Assembly: GCF_014641075.1 (NCBI RefSeq)
Contig: NZ_BMHP01000001.1
Span: forward strand, 2,038,171-2,102,170
Direction: 5' to 3'
Source of the DNA: Paenibacillus nasutitermitis
GTDB taxonomy: Bacteria; Bacillota; Bacilli; Paenibacillales; Paenibacillaceae
Length of the DNA: 64,000 nt
The notes under the pieces were generated by a model. That model was given only the letters and a program-made list of their open reading frames with translations. It was not told the DNA's origin and did no database searches. Below are positions 51,868 through 61,712 of the stretch, in pieces. Within the stretch, counting starts at the first letter, position 1, and every line of letters begins with the position of its first letter. The position numbers and the translations under genes are program-made.

Positions 51868-52256
51868 AAGAAAAACTAAACTGGTCCCTTATTATAGGGT
51901 TGGCGGCGTTAGCACTTGTAAGACCGCTCATGAGTCTATTAGGGTGGCTGGAAAAAATCGGACAGCCAACAGCGAGTATAAGCATTTCCATCGTGATTAC
52001 CATTATATGGATTGCTGTAGCTGTGTTAGGTCGGGCTGAGCGGCCGCTGATTCACTTAACATTTACCGGTTTAGCCTATGGGGGATTTGCGATTGTAATC
52101 AGTGCCATTCTATCACCTATTCTTGATGGCGAACTGCGGGGACCGATTACGAATCCGTTCGCCCTGGTAAGTGTGCTTGCTACCAACGCCATTTGGGGAT
52201 TTCTCGCGGGACTGGCTGCCGCTGCGATTCAAAAAAAGCTCAAAATAACGGATTAG
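51864..52256 (+). CDS. Four-segment membrane protein
   Basis: The 130-residue product is hydrophobic with about four membrane segments (WSLIIGLAALALVRPLMSLLG, ISISIVITIIWIAVAVLG, FAIVISAILSPI, LVSVLATNAIWGFLAGLAAAAI) and a Lys-rich end. GAAGGAGTTG lies upstream. It is co-translated with the preceding gene. I do not recognise the family with confidence. Confidence 0.65.
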   Translation: MKEKLNWSLIIGLAALALVRPLMSLLGWLEKIGQPTASISISIVITIIWIAVAVLGRAERPLIHLTFTGLAYGGFAIVISAILSPILDGELRGPITNPFALVSVLATNAIWGFLAGLAAAAIQKKLKITD

Positions 52257-52336
52257 AATGTTTAAGCAAGGCACGGGGCATTACGATCTCATCTCATAAT
52301 CCAAACAGAGCAAGGTATAAGAAACCGCAACACTAT

Positions 52337-52846
52337 GTGTCTGCTACAATTAAACATGAGTCAAAAATCCGTATCGCCTTGCTCTATCCTGATCTGAATG
52401 AGCTTGTACAAAGCGACCTGATGCAAGAGTCGATCCGCACAACCGGAGCGGTAGTTATGGGACATAGAACCTTTCAAATGGCCAGTGATCCTGATTCCTA
52501 CGCTGATCATTATGAGTTTCAGGTACCCCTTTTTATCATCACAGAGCAAGTGCCAGAGAGAAAACCAAAAGAGAATAGCAATATAAGTTTTACATTCGTA
52601 GATACTGTCGAAGCTGCAATTCAGCAAGCCAAACAAGCCGCCGGAGAAAAAGAAGTCACTGTAGTTGGCGGTCCGAACGTAAAGGCCGGCCTCGTGGATG
52701 AATTGCAAATTGGTATCATGCCTATCTTGCTAGGTAAGGGACAGCGGCATTTTGAACACCTTGAAGACATGCAGATCATGCTCAAGAAGACGAAAATCGT
52801 TGAAACGGGCCAACGTACTGACATTTGGTTTACTGTTCTAAAGTAA
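52337..52846 (+). pseudogene. 5'-truncated dihydrofolate-reductase-family (RibD C-like) gene
   Basis: From about residue 35 the reading frame matches the YyaP/YwjB group of the DHFR/RibD superfamily: TTGAVVMGHRTFQMASDPDSYADHYEFQVPLFIITE, TVEAAIQQAKQAAGEKEVTVVGGPNVKAGLVDELQIGIMPILLGKG. The usual N-terminus (first strand with the LDG-type motif) is missing, replaced by an unlike basic stretch, and no ribosome binding site supports the only nearby start (GTG 52337). It is most likely a truncated relict. Confidence 0.6.
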
Positions 52847-52966
52847 TCATACCTTTCATTCCTCGATTTTCACACGAATTGAAGGGCGCGATAACGTTGT
52901 TCTATAGAAGGAAAGTAAGAATTTATTATAAAAAGTTTGTCGAGTGACAAGGTCATTCTTCCTTAA

Positions 52967-52993
52967 AAGTCGCGTAGTTGTGGCTTTTTTTTA
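52967..52993 (+). terminator. Probable terminator
   Basis: AAAGTCGC and GTGGCTTT pair imperfectly around GTAGTT and run into eight T residues, 120 bp after the DHFR-like stop. Confidence 0.6.
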
Positions 52994-53030
52994 TTTTGAC
53001 TCTGTTGAACTCATAATTGATTCAGGGTCA

Positions 53031-53185
53031 TTAGCAAACCGCCTTATTACACGCTGCATCATACAATGTTACGGTCGGATACGCTTCGGTAAAAAGCAAT
53101 TGCTCCCCGGACAATGAGAACGTCTATTCGACCCCCATCACTGAAATTTCCGAGATTTTATAGACGTAAAGAATCATTTTTTCGG
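53031..53185 (-). pseudogene. Possible protein-coding remnant
   Basis: On the minus strand one frame reads TFSLSGEQLLFTEAYPTVTL and ends DAACNKAVC at a stop (53031-53033); before it, separated by an in-frame TAG, comes LYVYKISEISVMGVE. It looks like a decayed C-terminus, family unknown. The gap from 52850 to 53290 otherwise holds only the terminator and the 10-bp palindrome GGTGTACACC at 53202. Confidence 0.25.
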
Positions 53186-53297
53186 GAAGATTGATCAAAT
53201 AGGTGTACACCGGGTAATACATATAATATGATCAGACAAAGTATTTTTGTTCACTAATATGATTAAAGTCGAATTATATCGATAAATGGGGGTATAC

Positions 53298-53690
53298 ATG
53301 CTGATAATGAGGAAGATTATCGTTATATTGGGAAGTGTCTGCTTACTGGTTGGGTGTACGGATTCAAAAATAACGGAAACCGCAGATTTAAAAATTGAGG
53401 GAAAGTGGAAGCTTGCAGCCGGCAGCCAATCGTCAGATTGTTTTGCCGAGATGAGATTTTTTGAAAATCCTGAATCAGATTGGGACCCTTTATCCGTTCA
53501 TGAAACGAAGGACAACTCTACCAAAGTATGGTACGGGGAATACGAGAAGAAAGGAAATGATATTCAGATTGTTTTTCACGAGCCCAAAGCCGAGCCTTTC
53601 AATATGGCCGCAGACCATAGCGGAGACGAATTAAAACTTCGGTATGAATGGAAATCGGCAGAGCTAACCTGCTCGTATCAGCCTAATTAA
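53298..53690 (+). CDS. Small lipoprotein of unknown function
   Basis: The 130-residue product starts with a short lipoprotein signal (MRKIIVILGSVCLLVGC). The mature part contains KIEGKWKLAAGSQSSDCFAEMRFFE and a late TCSYQPN end, suggesting a small beta-sandwich with one disulphide. ATG 53298 follows GGGGG at 6 bp; ATG 53307 is an alternative. It stands alone. No family recognised. Confidence 0.7.
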   Translation: MLIMRKIIVILGSVCLLVGCTDSKITETADLKIEGKWKLAAGSQSSDCFAEMRFFENPESDWDPLSVHETKDNSTKVWYGEYEKKGNDIQIVFHEPKAEPFNMAADHSGDELKLRYEWKSAELTCSYQPN

Positions 53691-53916
53691 CAGCTGTAAT
53701 CTCGGGACCTCGGTTATCCCATAACGAGCCCCAAGTAAATATGGACCCCCGGCTGATATGAGGTACATGCATATCGCGGTAGGGTAAAGGCTAGGATAAG
53801 ACAGCCATGGTTAGTTGAACAAACGATGCCGCCGTCCAATCCTTCTTTTATATCGCAAAATGACCATTTTACGTTGTTAGTCAATTGGTACTGAGAAGTG
53901 ATCACACCTTCCAAAT

Positions 53917-53957
53917 GAAATACCGCTTACAAAGCAAACGAAGTACCGCATACAAAG
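53917..53957. repeat. Direct repeat before the CYP102 gene
   Basis: GAAATACCGCTTACAAAG (53917-53934) and GAAGTACCGCATACAAAG (53940-53957) differ at two of 18 positions and are 23 bp apart, roughly two helical turns. They lie just upstream of the P450 ribosome binding site and may be operator half-sites. Confidence 0.55.
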
Positions 53958-53984
53958 AAGATATGGATTACGGAGGGAGATAGC

Positions 53985-56900
53985 ATGACACAAATGAAGC
54001 AAGTGCCACAACCTAAAACCTACGGTCCGCTGGGCAATCTGCCGATACTGGATTCCGCAGCACCGGTCCAGTCGCTTGTGAAGGTCGCTTCGGAACTCGG
54101 GCCGATCTTTCAATTTCAGTTTCCCGGCGGTCGCAAGGAGCTGTACGTCTCCGGCCATGAATACGTTAAGGACGCGTGTGACGAGAAGCGATTTGATAAA
54201 CGAGTCTGGGCACCGCTCCAGAATGTCCGTCCTTTCACAGGTGACGGTTTGTTTACAAGTGCTACACAGGAGCCAAACTGGAAAAAAGCCCATAACATCC
54301 TGCTCTCCAGCTTTAGCCAGCGTGCAATGCAAAACTACCATACCAAAATGGTTGATATCGCCATACAACTTACCCAGAAATGGGCTCGGCTCAATCCGGA
54401 CGAACCCGTGGACGTTCCTGCCGACATGACTCGTCTGACATTGGATACCATCGGTCTGTGCGGATTTAATTACCGGTTTAACAGCTTCTATCGCGAAGAC
54501 AATCATCCTTTTATCGGAAGCATGGTGCGGGCTCTCGATGAGGGCATGAACCAGCTTCACCGTCTGGGCATACAGGACCTATTTATGATTAAAAAGAAAC
54601 GGCAGTTTCAGCAGGACATACAATCCATGTTCTCCCTTGTGGATGAACTCATCCAAGACCGCAAGAAGCATGGCGGTGAAGAAGGGGACTTGCTTGCACA
54701 TATGCTCGAAGGTGTCGATCCCGATACAGGTGAGCGTCTCGATCATGAGAACATCCGTTATCAGATGATCACGTTTCTTATCGCAGGTCATGAGACGACA
54801 AGCGGATTGCTTTCCTTTGCCATTTATTATTTGATGAAAAATCCGGAAGCCTTGCATAAGGCGGTCAGCGAAGTGGACCGTGTGCTGAAAGATCCCATTC
54901 CGACCTACAACCAGGTCAGGGACCTCAAATATGTCCGTATGGTTCTCAGCGAGTCGCTGCGCTTATGGCCGACGGCGCCTGCCTTCTCGTTATATGCAAA
55001 AGAAGATACGGCAATCGGCGGAACCTACCCGATCAAGAAAGGAGACAGCGTGACAGTCCTAATTCCGGGACTGCATAGAGATACCCGGGTGTGGGGAAAC
55101 GACGTGGAGGTGTTTAGACCAGAGCGCTTTGAAGATCCGAGCAAGGTGCCGCATGATGCGTACAAACCATTTGGTAATGGACAACGCGCTTGTATCGGAC
55201 AGCAGTTTGCTCTGCAGGAAGCAACATTGGTGCTTGGCATGGTTCTCAAATATTTTGAACTGATCGAAGACCAGCATTACGAACTGAAGGTCAAAGAGAC
55301 ACTCACTTTGAAACCGGAAGGTTTCCATATTAAAGTTCGAAGCCGTCAAGACGTGAACGCTCTCTTGTTTTCGGGAGGAGGTAAGGGTGCAACGGCCGTA
55401 TCGGAGAAGCGGGAATATGCCAGGTCTGATATTTCTGCGACAAATGCCCATCATACACCGCTGCTTGCTTTGTTCGGGTCCAATCTGGGCACGGCTGAAG
55501 GAATTGCCAGAGAGGTAGCGGATACTGCGAAGCACTTAGGGTTCGACAGCAAGGTTGGCGCACTGGATGACTTTGCCGGAAGGCTTCCGAAGGAAGGGGT
55601 TGTAGTGATTGTTACTGCCTCGTATAACGGACAGCCGCCTACTAATGCTAAAGCTTTTATGGAATGGCTGGAGATTGCGGATCTATCTGAAATCCAGGGC
55701 GTTCGTTATGCGATTTTCGGCTGTGGGGATCACAACTGGGCAAGCACATATCAGCGCATTCCCCGCTTGATTGACGAGCAGCTTGAGGAGAAGGGGGCGC
55801 AGCGAATGATTCCAAGGGGCGGAAGCGATGCGAGCGGCGATTTTGAACAGGAAGTCGTTGAATGGACGGAGCATTTATGGCCGGATCTGATGCAAACGCT
55901 CGGATTGCCGGTTATAACGGATAAACAGTCGAAGCTCAGTACCTTGTCCATCCAGTTTGTCCAGGGAACGGCTGCCGTTCCACTGGCAGAAACCTACCAA
56001 GCGGTGACCGGGCGCATCGTTAACAGCCGCAATCTGCAGCATACGGACAGTGGAAGGATCACGCAGCATATTGAAATCTCGCTGCCAGAGGGAACGGACT
56101 ACAACGAGGGAGATCATTTGGGGGTTCTGCCGTTCAATTCAGCTGTGCAGATTCGACGAGTACTCCAAAGATTCAATCTGGATGCAGACGCCCACCTCAT
56201 ATTGTCTGCTGAAGGAAGAAGCGGTGCGCATTTGCCGACAGGCGTTCCTGTCCGTCTTGACGAACTGCTGTCCCGCTGCATAGAACTGCAGGAGCTTGCT
56301 ACAAGGGCGCAGATTCGAGAAATGGCCGCATATACGGTATGTCCACCGCATGCCAAAGAACTTCAAGAACTGCTTGTGGAAGCGGCCTATCAGACCGATG
56401 TGCGGGCAAAACGGATCACCATGCTTGACTTGCTGGAACAGTATGAATCCTGCGAGCTGCCGTTTGAGAGATTTCTTGACCTCCTGCCCCCTTTGAAGCC
56501 GAGATATTATTCGATTTCCAGCTCTCCGAAGGTCAGCCAAAATACGGCAAGCATTACAGTCGGTGTCGTTCGGGACAGTGCTTGGAGCGGTCGGGGAGAG
56601 TATCGGGGCGTTGCTTCCAACTATTTGGCCGAATTGGGGACAGGCGCAGAGATATTGATGTTTATTCGTTCGTCTGAATCGGGCTTTGCGCTGCCAGAGG
56701 ACCCGGCAACACCAATGATTATGATCGGTCCGGGCACGGGTGTCGCTCCGTTCAGGGGATTTATCCAAGCCAGACAAGCGCTCCGTAAGGCTGGGCAGGA
56801 ACTGGGTGCTGCTCATCTGTACTTCGGCTGCCGCAATCCGGAGCACGACTACCTTTACCGCGAGGAATTTGACGAGGCCGAGAATGAGGGTCTCGTGACA

Positions 56901-57170
56901 TTGCATACCGCCTTCTCGAGAGTAGAAGGTACGCAAAAGTGTTATGTCCAGCATTTGTTGAAGCAAGATGTGGAAATGCTGCTGCCTTTACTTGAGGCAG
57001 GAGCTCGAATGTATATATGCGGCGACGGCACCCGTATGGCACCGGAGGTGGAACAAACGCTGATTGATTCCTATCGGGATCGTCATGGCGTGAATGCCGA
57101 TGATGCTGCCGCCTGGTTGTCCGGGTTGGAATCGGCGGGACAAGTTGTAAAAGACGTTTGGGCCGGGTGA
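53985..57170 (+). CDS. CYP102-type cytochrome P450 / NADPH-P450 reductase fusion
   Basis: The 1061-residue product matches P450 BM3 (1049 residues) in length and order. The haem domain (about 1-470) has the I-helix [13 protein letters not shown], the ExxR helix [10 protein letters not shown] and the Cys ligand in [14 protein letters not shown]. The FMN flavodoxin domain starts [19 protein letters not shown]; the FAD/NADPH domain contains [20 protein letters not shown] and [14 protein letters not shown]. Such enzymes hydroxylate fatty acids in the cytosol without separate partners. GGAGGGAG precedes the ATG. No BM3R1-like TetR gene is next to it, unlike in B. megaterium. Confidence 0.95.
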   Translation: MTQMKQVPQPKTYGPLGNLPILDSAAPVQSLVKVASELGPIFQFQFPGGRKELYVSGHEYVKDACDEKRFDKRVWAPLQNVRPFTGDGLFTSATQEPNWKKAHNILLSSFSQRAMQNYHTKMVDIAIQLTQKWARLNPDEPVDVPADMTRLTLDTIGLCGFNYRFNSFYREDNHPFIGSMVRALDEGMNQLHRLGIQDLFMIKKKRQFQQDIQSMFSLVDELIQDRKKHGGEEGDLLAHMLEGVDPDTGERLDHENIRYQMITFLIAGHETTSGLLSFAIYYLMKNPEALHKAVSEVDRVLKDPIPTYNQVRDLKYVRMVLSESLRLWPTAPAFSLYAKEDTAIGGTYPIKKGDSVTVLIPGLHRDTRVWGNDVEVFRPERFEDPSKVPHDAYKPFGNGQRACIGQQFALQEATLVLGMVLKYFELIEDQHYELKVKETLTLKPEGFHIKVRSRQDVNALLFSGGGKGATAVSEKREYARSDISATNAHHTPLLALFGSNLGTAEGIAREVADTAKHLGFDSKVGALDDFAGRLPKEGVVVIVTASYNGQPPTNAKAFMEWLEIADLSEIQGVRYAIFGCGDHNWASTYQRIPRLIDEQLEEKGAQRMIPRGGSDASGDFEQEVVEWTEHLWPDLMQTLGLPVITDKQSKLSTLSIQFVQGTAAVPLAETYQAVTGRIVNSRNLQHTDSGRITQHIEISLPEGTDYNEGDHLGVLPFNSAVQIRRVLQRFNLDADAHLILSAEGRSGAHLPTGVPVRLDELLSRCIELQELATRAQIREMAAYTVCPPHAKELQELLVEAAYQTDVRAKRITMLDLLEQYESCELPFERFLDLLPPLKPRYYSISSSPKVSQNTASITVGVVRDSAWSGRGEYRGVASNYLAELGTGAEILMFIRSSESGFALPEDPATPMIMIGPGTGVAPFRGFIQARQALRKAGQELGAAHLYFGCRNPEHDYLYREEFDEAENEGLVTLHTAFSRVEGTQKCYVQHLLKQDVEMLLPLLEAGARMYICGDGTRMAPEVEQTLIDSYRDRHGVNADDAAAWLSGLESAGQVVKDVWAG

Positions 57171-57286
57171 TTATGAACTGTGGTAAAGTTACGCAGTGGT
57201 TGATCTAGTTCGGCGAAGCTATCGAAGCTGTACTGATTTTCGCTTTGCTCCAGCGGTATCTATTTGAATAGAAGTAGCCATAAAAA

Positions 57287-57328
57287 AATGCCTGTTTCTT
57301 ATGCCTTTGCAGAAGAGACAGGCTTATT
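57287..57328 (-). terminator. Hairpin with T tract on the minus strand
   Basis: GCCTGTTTC and GAGACAGGC form a stem with a 16-nt loop; the minus strand then has seven T residues. It could also end the P450 transcript weakly on the plus strand. No minus-strand gene is apparent that would need it. Confidence 0.5.
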
Positions 57329-57451
57329 TGACTTGGGAACGATGGAATCAGAACAGAAATAGCGTACACAGACTCACCTCCTGGGGATACTGTCACATCA
57401 GCCGGATCACCATCAATGCTTTAGACAAATGATGTGATTGGTAAAATGAAC

Positions 57452-57480
57452 TTGACATGTTACACATCTGCAACTAATAT
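57452..57480 (+). promoter_or_regulatory. SigA promoter of the VOC gene
   Basis: TTGACA at 57452-57457 and TAATAT at 57475-57480 with a 17-bp spacer. The transcript would carry a leader of about 140 nt with a short ORF. Confidence 0.75.
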
Positions 57481-57531
57481 GGTGATATACAAAGTCCATT
57501 TAGCCTATTACAAGTAAAGGAATTACCTATC

Positions 57532-57600
57532 ATGAGAAACGAATCATGGATCGTATCTTATGAGCCGGATCAGAAACAAACCATGCGAGAATGCTTCTAA
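57532..57600 (+). CDS. Possible 22-residue leader ORF
   Basis: ATG 57532 follows AAAGGA at 9 bp and opens 22 codons, MRNESWIVSYEPDQKQTMRE then CF. It lies between a good promoter and the VOC gene. It may be a leader peptide or the truncated head of another gene. Confidence 0.35.
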   Translation: MRNESWIVSYEPDQKQTMRECF

Positions 57601-57626
57601 TACTATCGAATAAGGAAGTGGAAATA

Positions 57627-58520
57627 ATGAACCTGGATATTAATATTCTGCATCATATTGGGCTAATCACATCCAATATGAACATCACCATTGAACGTTA
57701 TGAGAAGCTTGGATTTTCTTTTACGCCTCTATCATTGCCGAGAATTCCTTTAAAGCCAGGGGGCGAACTAGAATCGCTTGGAGTTGGAAACCGATGTGCA
57801 ATCTTTCAGAACAATTATCTGGAAGTGTTAGGTGTTGTGGATAAAGCCAGATGGGATACAATTACAGAAGCTCAGCGTGGACCCTATGATATCGACAAAC
57901 CACTCCGTCGTTTCGAAGGCTTGCATGTGATGCATTTTGGCGCAGATGATCTGGAAGCCGTTCATAAGAGACTGATAGAACAAGGGACTTCATGTTCTGA
58001 CATTAAACCTTTTCAGCGAATCGTTGATACACCCGATGGAAAAAAAATGATGCATGCCAAAACGGTTCATTTCCCAGAGAATGCGAATCCAGAAGGATTG
58101 ATTCAAATCGCACAACATGTTACACCGGAATTGGTGCTTCAACCTCGTTACATGCAGCATGCCAACGGGGCAAAAACCATTATTGAGATTATCGTGTGTA
58201 CAACCAATCCCAGTGAATACGCTGCAAAGTACGAACGATATTCGGGACACAAAAGTGAACAGAAGGGCAGCAGCTACATATTGAATCTAGGCTACTCAAG
58301 TGTGAGAGTCATTTCACCTGAAAATATGGGAGATATCCTCCCCGGACGTCTTCCTCCCGCACTACCTTTCTTAGCAGGGTTTACTGTTGCTGTAACAGAT
58401 CTTCATACTACTCGTAACGTATTAACGGATAACCAGATACCATTTGTAGATAATGGTGAACGTTTAATCGTTCGCTCCGAAGATGCTTGTGGCAGCGCGG
58501 TTCTTTTCGTTAACGAATAG
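57627..58520 (+). CDS. VOC-family glyoxalase-like protein
   Basis: The 297-residue product begins LDINILHHIGLITSNMNITI, a VOC (glyoxalase/dioxygenase) strand with a metal-ligand-type His, and continues LGVGNRCAIFQNNYLEVLGV and EGLHVMHFGADDLEAVHKRL. It resembles the Glyoxalase_3 group (single protein with two to four beta-alpha-beta-beta-beta modules). Substrate unknown. ATG 57627 has GGAAGTGG upstream; the frame extends 12 codons further without a site. Confidence 0.8.
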   Translation: MNLDINILHHIGLITSNMNITIERYEKLGFSFTPLSLPRIPLKPGGELESLGVGNRCAIFQNNYLEVLGVVDKARWDTITEAQRGPYDIDKPLRRFEGLHVMHFGADDLEAVHKRLIEQGTSCSDIKPFQRIVDTPDGKKMMHAKTVHFPENANPEGLIQIAQHVTPELVLQPRYMQHANGAKTIIEIIVCTTNPSEYAAKYERYSGHKSEQKGSSYILNLGYSSVRVISPENMGDILPGRLPPALPFLAGFTVAVTDLHTTRNVLTDNQIPFVDNGERLIVRSEDACGSAVLFVNE

Positions 58521-58617
58521 CTTGCACGTGACGGTTGGATACAAAGGGGCCAGCCGGCAGTGCCAGCCGACATCAGTCAGGACTGCCACTGCCGGCATAA
58601 CCTACCTGCTTTCATAA

Positions 58618-59940
58618 TTAGTCTTTGTCAAAATAATCTTCTTGCAATTCATTCAAACATTCAATAAATTTTTCCCTGAAATTTTGATTTCTTTTATATT
58701 CCGGCCATGCAACCTTATAGTAAGGCAATAACTTCTCATGAGGGACAATGCCCCAATATAGAATTGAGCTTTTCATAACCTCCGTGGCGCCAGCCCTTAA
58801 CATCTGTTCAACGATCTCCCAGCTTTCCGATTTGTCATTGCAATTGCGAGTGGCATAGATTGCGGTCGTTTGTATATTCGAGTCGGTGTGGCACAAGAAG
58901 GGTTTAAAGTTTTGGAGTGTAATTGCACCGGAAGATTCCAAAACATACCCCACATAACGTAACATTTCCGTGTCGTGAACCCGGTCAAGACTTTGAACGA
59001 TCACTTTAATAAATTCCTCTAAATCAACTGATTTACCATACCCGTTCAGAATTATTAAAGCTTGTAAAAAATCCTCATTACTACCCGAATGCAGTAGCTC
59101 CAGAAGACAGTCTCTTCCCGCATCAATAGAGGTTTTGCAGATTAACCGAATAGCTGTGGGGCGATCATTTTGTCTTTGCTTGGCAATGTTTTTCAAAAAA
59201 TCAATGGTTGGCTGGGAAATTTTCTTGAACTTAAACATGCCATCAAGCGCTTTTGATCTGATTTCTTCGTTTGGGGCGTTTTGATAAACTTGTATCAACG
59301 CATTTTCATCGCCAGGCATTCTGCTGCCAAACCATTCGTTATCATAATCCAGAATAATTTCGTCCAGCCAGCGCTCATACCAGTCCAGAAAGTTGTCTTC
59401 ATAGACGAAGAAAAAAGGACGATCAGGATAAAAATCTGATGTGTACACGATTTCCCCCCTGTGCTTACCATCAACTACGAGATACATATCATATTCGCAG
59501 CCTTGCGTGCCAATGCACAACATGCCACTCATCACTCTATTACGGGCGGCATCGAATTCCAGGTCGGAGATGTCCTCATCATTGAACAGGGGCTCAGTCA
59601 GTTCGTTCCATTCCTCTTTTGTCATTCCGGGGTGCAGAACGCATTTTGCAGCGAGCACATTTCTATCGGTATAGGAAGTTGCCTTTTCAATCGAATACAT
59701 CCCGTAATATGGACCGGCACCTCCATTTCCGATGTTCGTTAAAAACTGCGTATAAGGCTCCGGGAGTGTGACCTGATTCTTTGCTTGCCAGCCCGCAAGC
59801 TCTTTTGTTGTAAGCTTTTCATAAACCATGTATTTGTGTGACGATGCTCCAAACACCAAAAACGCCGTATCTTCGCACAGAGCCTTCTCGAGTTTGTTTT
59901 TTATTCGATCAAGTTGCGATTCTTTCTTCCAAAACAACAT
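58618..59940 (-). CDS. SMI1/KNR4 protein with helical-repeat C-terminus
   Basis: The 440-residue product has an SMI1/KNR4 (SUKH) domain at about 40-215: WQAKNQVTLPEPYTQFLTNIGNGGAGPYYGMYSIE and later GCEYDMYLVVDG. The C-terminal 220 residues look like short alpha-helical repeats (NEEIRSKALDGMFKFKK, TAIRLICKTSIDAGRDCLLELL, SNIQTTAIYATRNCND), HEAT-like. SUKH proteins often neutralise polymorphic toxins, and the helical part may bind a partner. No toxin gene is adjacent. It lies 19 bp after the endonuclease V gene on the same strand, so they are likely cotranscribed. Confidence 0.7.
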   Translation of the reverse strand: MLFWKKESQLDRIKNKLEKALCEDTAFLVFGASSHKYMVYEKLTTKELAGWQAKNQVTLPEPYTQFLTNIGNGGAGPYYGMYSIEKATSYTDRNVLAAKCVLHPGMTKEEWNELTEPLFNDEDISDLEFDAARNRVMSGMLCIGTQGCEYDMYLVVDGKHRGEIVYTSDFYPDRPFFFVYEDNFLDWYERWLDEIILDYDNEWFGSRMPGDENALIQVYQNAPNEEIRSKALDGMFKFKKISQPTIDFLKNIAKQRQNDRPTAIRLICKTSIDAGRDCLLELLHSGSNEDFLQALIILNGYGKSVDLEEFIKVIVQSLDRVHDTEMLRYVGYVLESSGAITLQNFKPFLCHTDSNIQTTAIYATRNCNDKSESWEIVEQMLRAGATEVMKSSILYWGIVPHEKLLPYYKVAWPEYKRNQNFREKFIECLNELQEDYFDKD

Positions 59941-59959
59941 TATTAATCCCCCTTGATGA

Positions 59960-60469
59960 TTACAGCCGGGTTTCCTTCGTCTCCTTATCCAGCAATTTCA
60001 GCAGATGCGGAAATCGGTATTCGCCGTACATTCTCTGTATGTGCCCGGCTGCGTCGGCCAGATCGATGCCGACAGTGGTTATATATAAAGGCTTGGCACT
60101 GCTGCCTCGGTATATCTTTTTGACAAAAGCCTCGTTATCGCGAAAGGCATTTTTCGCAACACCAATCACTGGAATCTTCCCGGAAAAATGTGTGTAAACA
60201 TAATGTCCGAGCCCGGGCTTTTTCTCATTGTTTAAGTACACATAGCCATCCACAACGATGGTATGTATTTGGCTGATATCCGTAAGTTTCAACAGCTCCT
60301 GTATGCAAGGGAGCTCTCGTTTATAGAAATAGCCCATTTCGTATTCGTGTGGGGTTTCCGTATAGGACACGATGATTTCAAGTGGTTTAGAATCTTCCCA
60401 ACCTTGAAAAATAACCCCCACTGATTTCGCTTTATTTTCCTCATAATACACATCGACAGCGATGATCAT
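59960..60469 (-). CDS. Endonuclease V-like protein
   Basis: The 169-residue product resembles endonuclease V (Nfi), which nicks DNA or RNA beside deoxyinosine or inosine. The catalytic positions appear kept: Asp in IIAVDVYY (residue 6), Glu in FYKRELPCIQEL, Asp in TIVVDGYVYL, followed by PGLGHYV and PVIGVAKNAF. It is shorter than E. coli Nfi (223 residues) and divergent, so activity is uncertain. ATG 60469 has TAGGAA at 9 bp; TTG 60475 is too close. Confidence 0.7.
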   Translation of the reverse strand: MIIAVDVYYEENKAKSVGVIFQGWEDSKPLEIIVSYTETPHEYEMGYFYKRELPCIQELLKLTDISQIHTIVVDGYVYLNNEKKPGLGHYVYTHFSGKIPVIGVAKNAFRDNEAFVKKIYRGSSAKPLYITTVGIDLADAAGHIQRMYGEYRFPHLLKLLDKETKETRL

Positions 60470-60761
60470 TGACAACGATTCCTACCTTTACGCTCATTTA
60501 TAGCTTTAATTCATAGCCAATATATCAATTTTTCCAACAAGGGGGAGCCGGATAGGGTGGCTAACGGGACGGGAAGCTCTAGCTCAATGCCAACAAAGAG
60601 ACGCCGCCGCGATCGGTGGGCTGTCTAACACCGTTATCAGGCGGTCATCAAGAACCGAATGAGATTAATCGCTCGATGTCACAAGCCGCGTTTCCAGCCT
60701 GCAGGACGGACGCCGATACATGCATCTTACTGTCCTCGTCCTGCGGGTCGCCTTTGATTTG

Positions 60762-60790
60762 GTGACAACTGGAAAGTCGCCATCTATACT
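60762..60790 (+). promoter_or_regulatory. SigA-like promoter of the LytTR-ABC operon
   Basis: GTGACA at 60762-60767 and TATACT at 60785-60790 with a 17-bp spacer. The 270 bp before it (to 60480) contain no gene that I can support. Confidence 0.55.
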
Positions 60791-60829
60791 AAACTTATCA
60801 AGCCTATGGAAAAGAGGAGCCGTCTTTAC

Positions 60830-61288
60830 ATGAAAATCTTACTCGACATCGACCCGCGCAACGAAGAAACCACGGTGACGATTCACTGCAAAGAATTGAC
60901 CCCAGCCATCCAGGAGATCCTGGAGTACCTCAACAAGAATGACACTGATTTGATCGTCGGAAAGGATGGAGAGAACCAGCACTTAATTAAGCACGAGGAA
61001 GTACTCTACTTTCGTACGGAAGGTGATGTGGTCACAGCCGCCACCTCAGAAGGAATCTTTAAAGTAAAAGAAAAATTATATGAGCTCGAAAACACCCTTC
61101 CCTCCCACCGGTTTATCAGGATCTCAAAGTCCGTTATTGCAAACCTGTATGCAATGAGCCATTTTGAACCATCATTTAACGGGACCCTTTGTGTTCACTT
61201 TAAATCAGGTGAAAAAGAATATGCTTCGCGTCATTACATTGGCCGAATTAAAGAAGTTTTAAAAATGAACAGGAGGGAAACGAAATGA
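60830..61288 (+). CDS. LytTR-domain DNA-binding regulator
   Basis: The 152-residue product ends in a LytTR domain of about 100 residues: HEEVLYFRTEGDVVTAATSEGIFKVKEKLYELE, HRFIRISKSVIANL, ASRHYIGRIKEVL. There is no receiver domain. Short LytTR proteins of this type are typically paired with a DUF3021 membrane protein, as here, and control an adjacent transporter. ATG 60830 has GAGGAG 11 bp upstream. Its end overlaps the next start by 4 bp. Confidence 0.85.
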   Translation: MKILLDIDPRNEETTVTIHCKELTPAIQEILEYLNKNDTDLIVGKDGENQHLIKHEEVLYFRTEGDVVTAATSEGIFKVKEKLYELENTLPSHRFIRISKSVIANLYAMSHFEPSFNGTLCVHFKSGEKEYASRHYIGRIKEVLKMNRRETK

Positions 61289-61695
61289 ATTCATTTTTTT
61301 TCAGAAGCATGATTGGCATATTCTTCGGGGCCTTTATTGCTGTAATGACTACAAGTGCGCTTATTTATTTCGGTGGACAATCGGAAATAGACGGACTGCT
61401 TTTTATTAAAAATGCATTTGGTTATATATTCTGCGGCTGGCTGTTTACTGTCACACCCCTCTATTTTAAAATCCGCTCACTTGGCCTGCCCATGCAGACG
61501 GCTCTGCACTTTCTAACAGTCACCATCGGCTACTTGATTATAAGCCTTTTGATTGGCTGGATTCGGATTGATGTAAAAAACTTTATGATTTTCCTGGCAA
61601 TCGCTATTTTGTTTTACGCCATCGCATGGATTGTGTCTTATCTTTATTTTAAAAATGAATCGAAAAAGCTGAACAAAGATCTTAGAAGGCATTGA
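61285..61695 (+). CDS. DUF3021 membrane protein
   Basis: The 136-residue product has four membrane segments in the DUF3021 arrangement (GIFFGAFIAVMTTSALIYF, FGYIFCGWLFTVTPLYF, ALHFLTVTIGYLIISLLIGW, FLAIAILFYAIAWIVSYLYF). DUF3021 proteins accompany LytTR regulators and probably hold them inactive at the membrane. Overlaps the LytTR stop; GGAGGG upstream. Confidence 0.85.
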   Translation: MNSFFFRSMIGIFFGAFIAVMTTSALIYFGGQSEIDGLLFIKNAFGYIFCGWLFTVTPLYFKIRSLGLPMQTALHFLTVTIGYLIISLLIGWIRIDVKNFMIFLAIAILFYAIAWIVSYLYFKNESKKLNKDLRRH

Positions 61696-61712
61696 ATAAA
61701 AGGAGGATAAGC

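Noticed and set aside
53915-53983. 22-codon frame ([20 protein letters not shown]...) ending just before the P450 start
   Set aside because: It has no ribosome binding site and is generated by the direct repeats; listed as repeat rather than gene.
56139-56966. 275-codon open frame on the minus strand
   Set aside because: It is antisense to the FAD/NADPH domain of the P450 reductase, which has clear motifs in the plus frame.
58553-58596. Hairpin GCCGGCAGTG/CACTGCCGGC between the VOC and SMI1 genes
   Set aside because: No T tract on either side, so I do not call it a terminator; it may still mark the convergent 3' ends.
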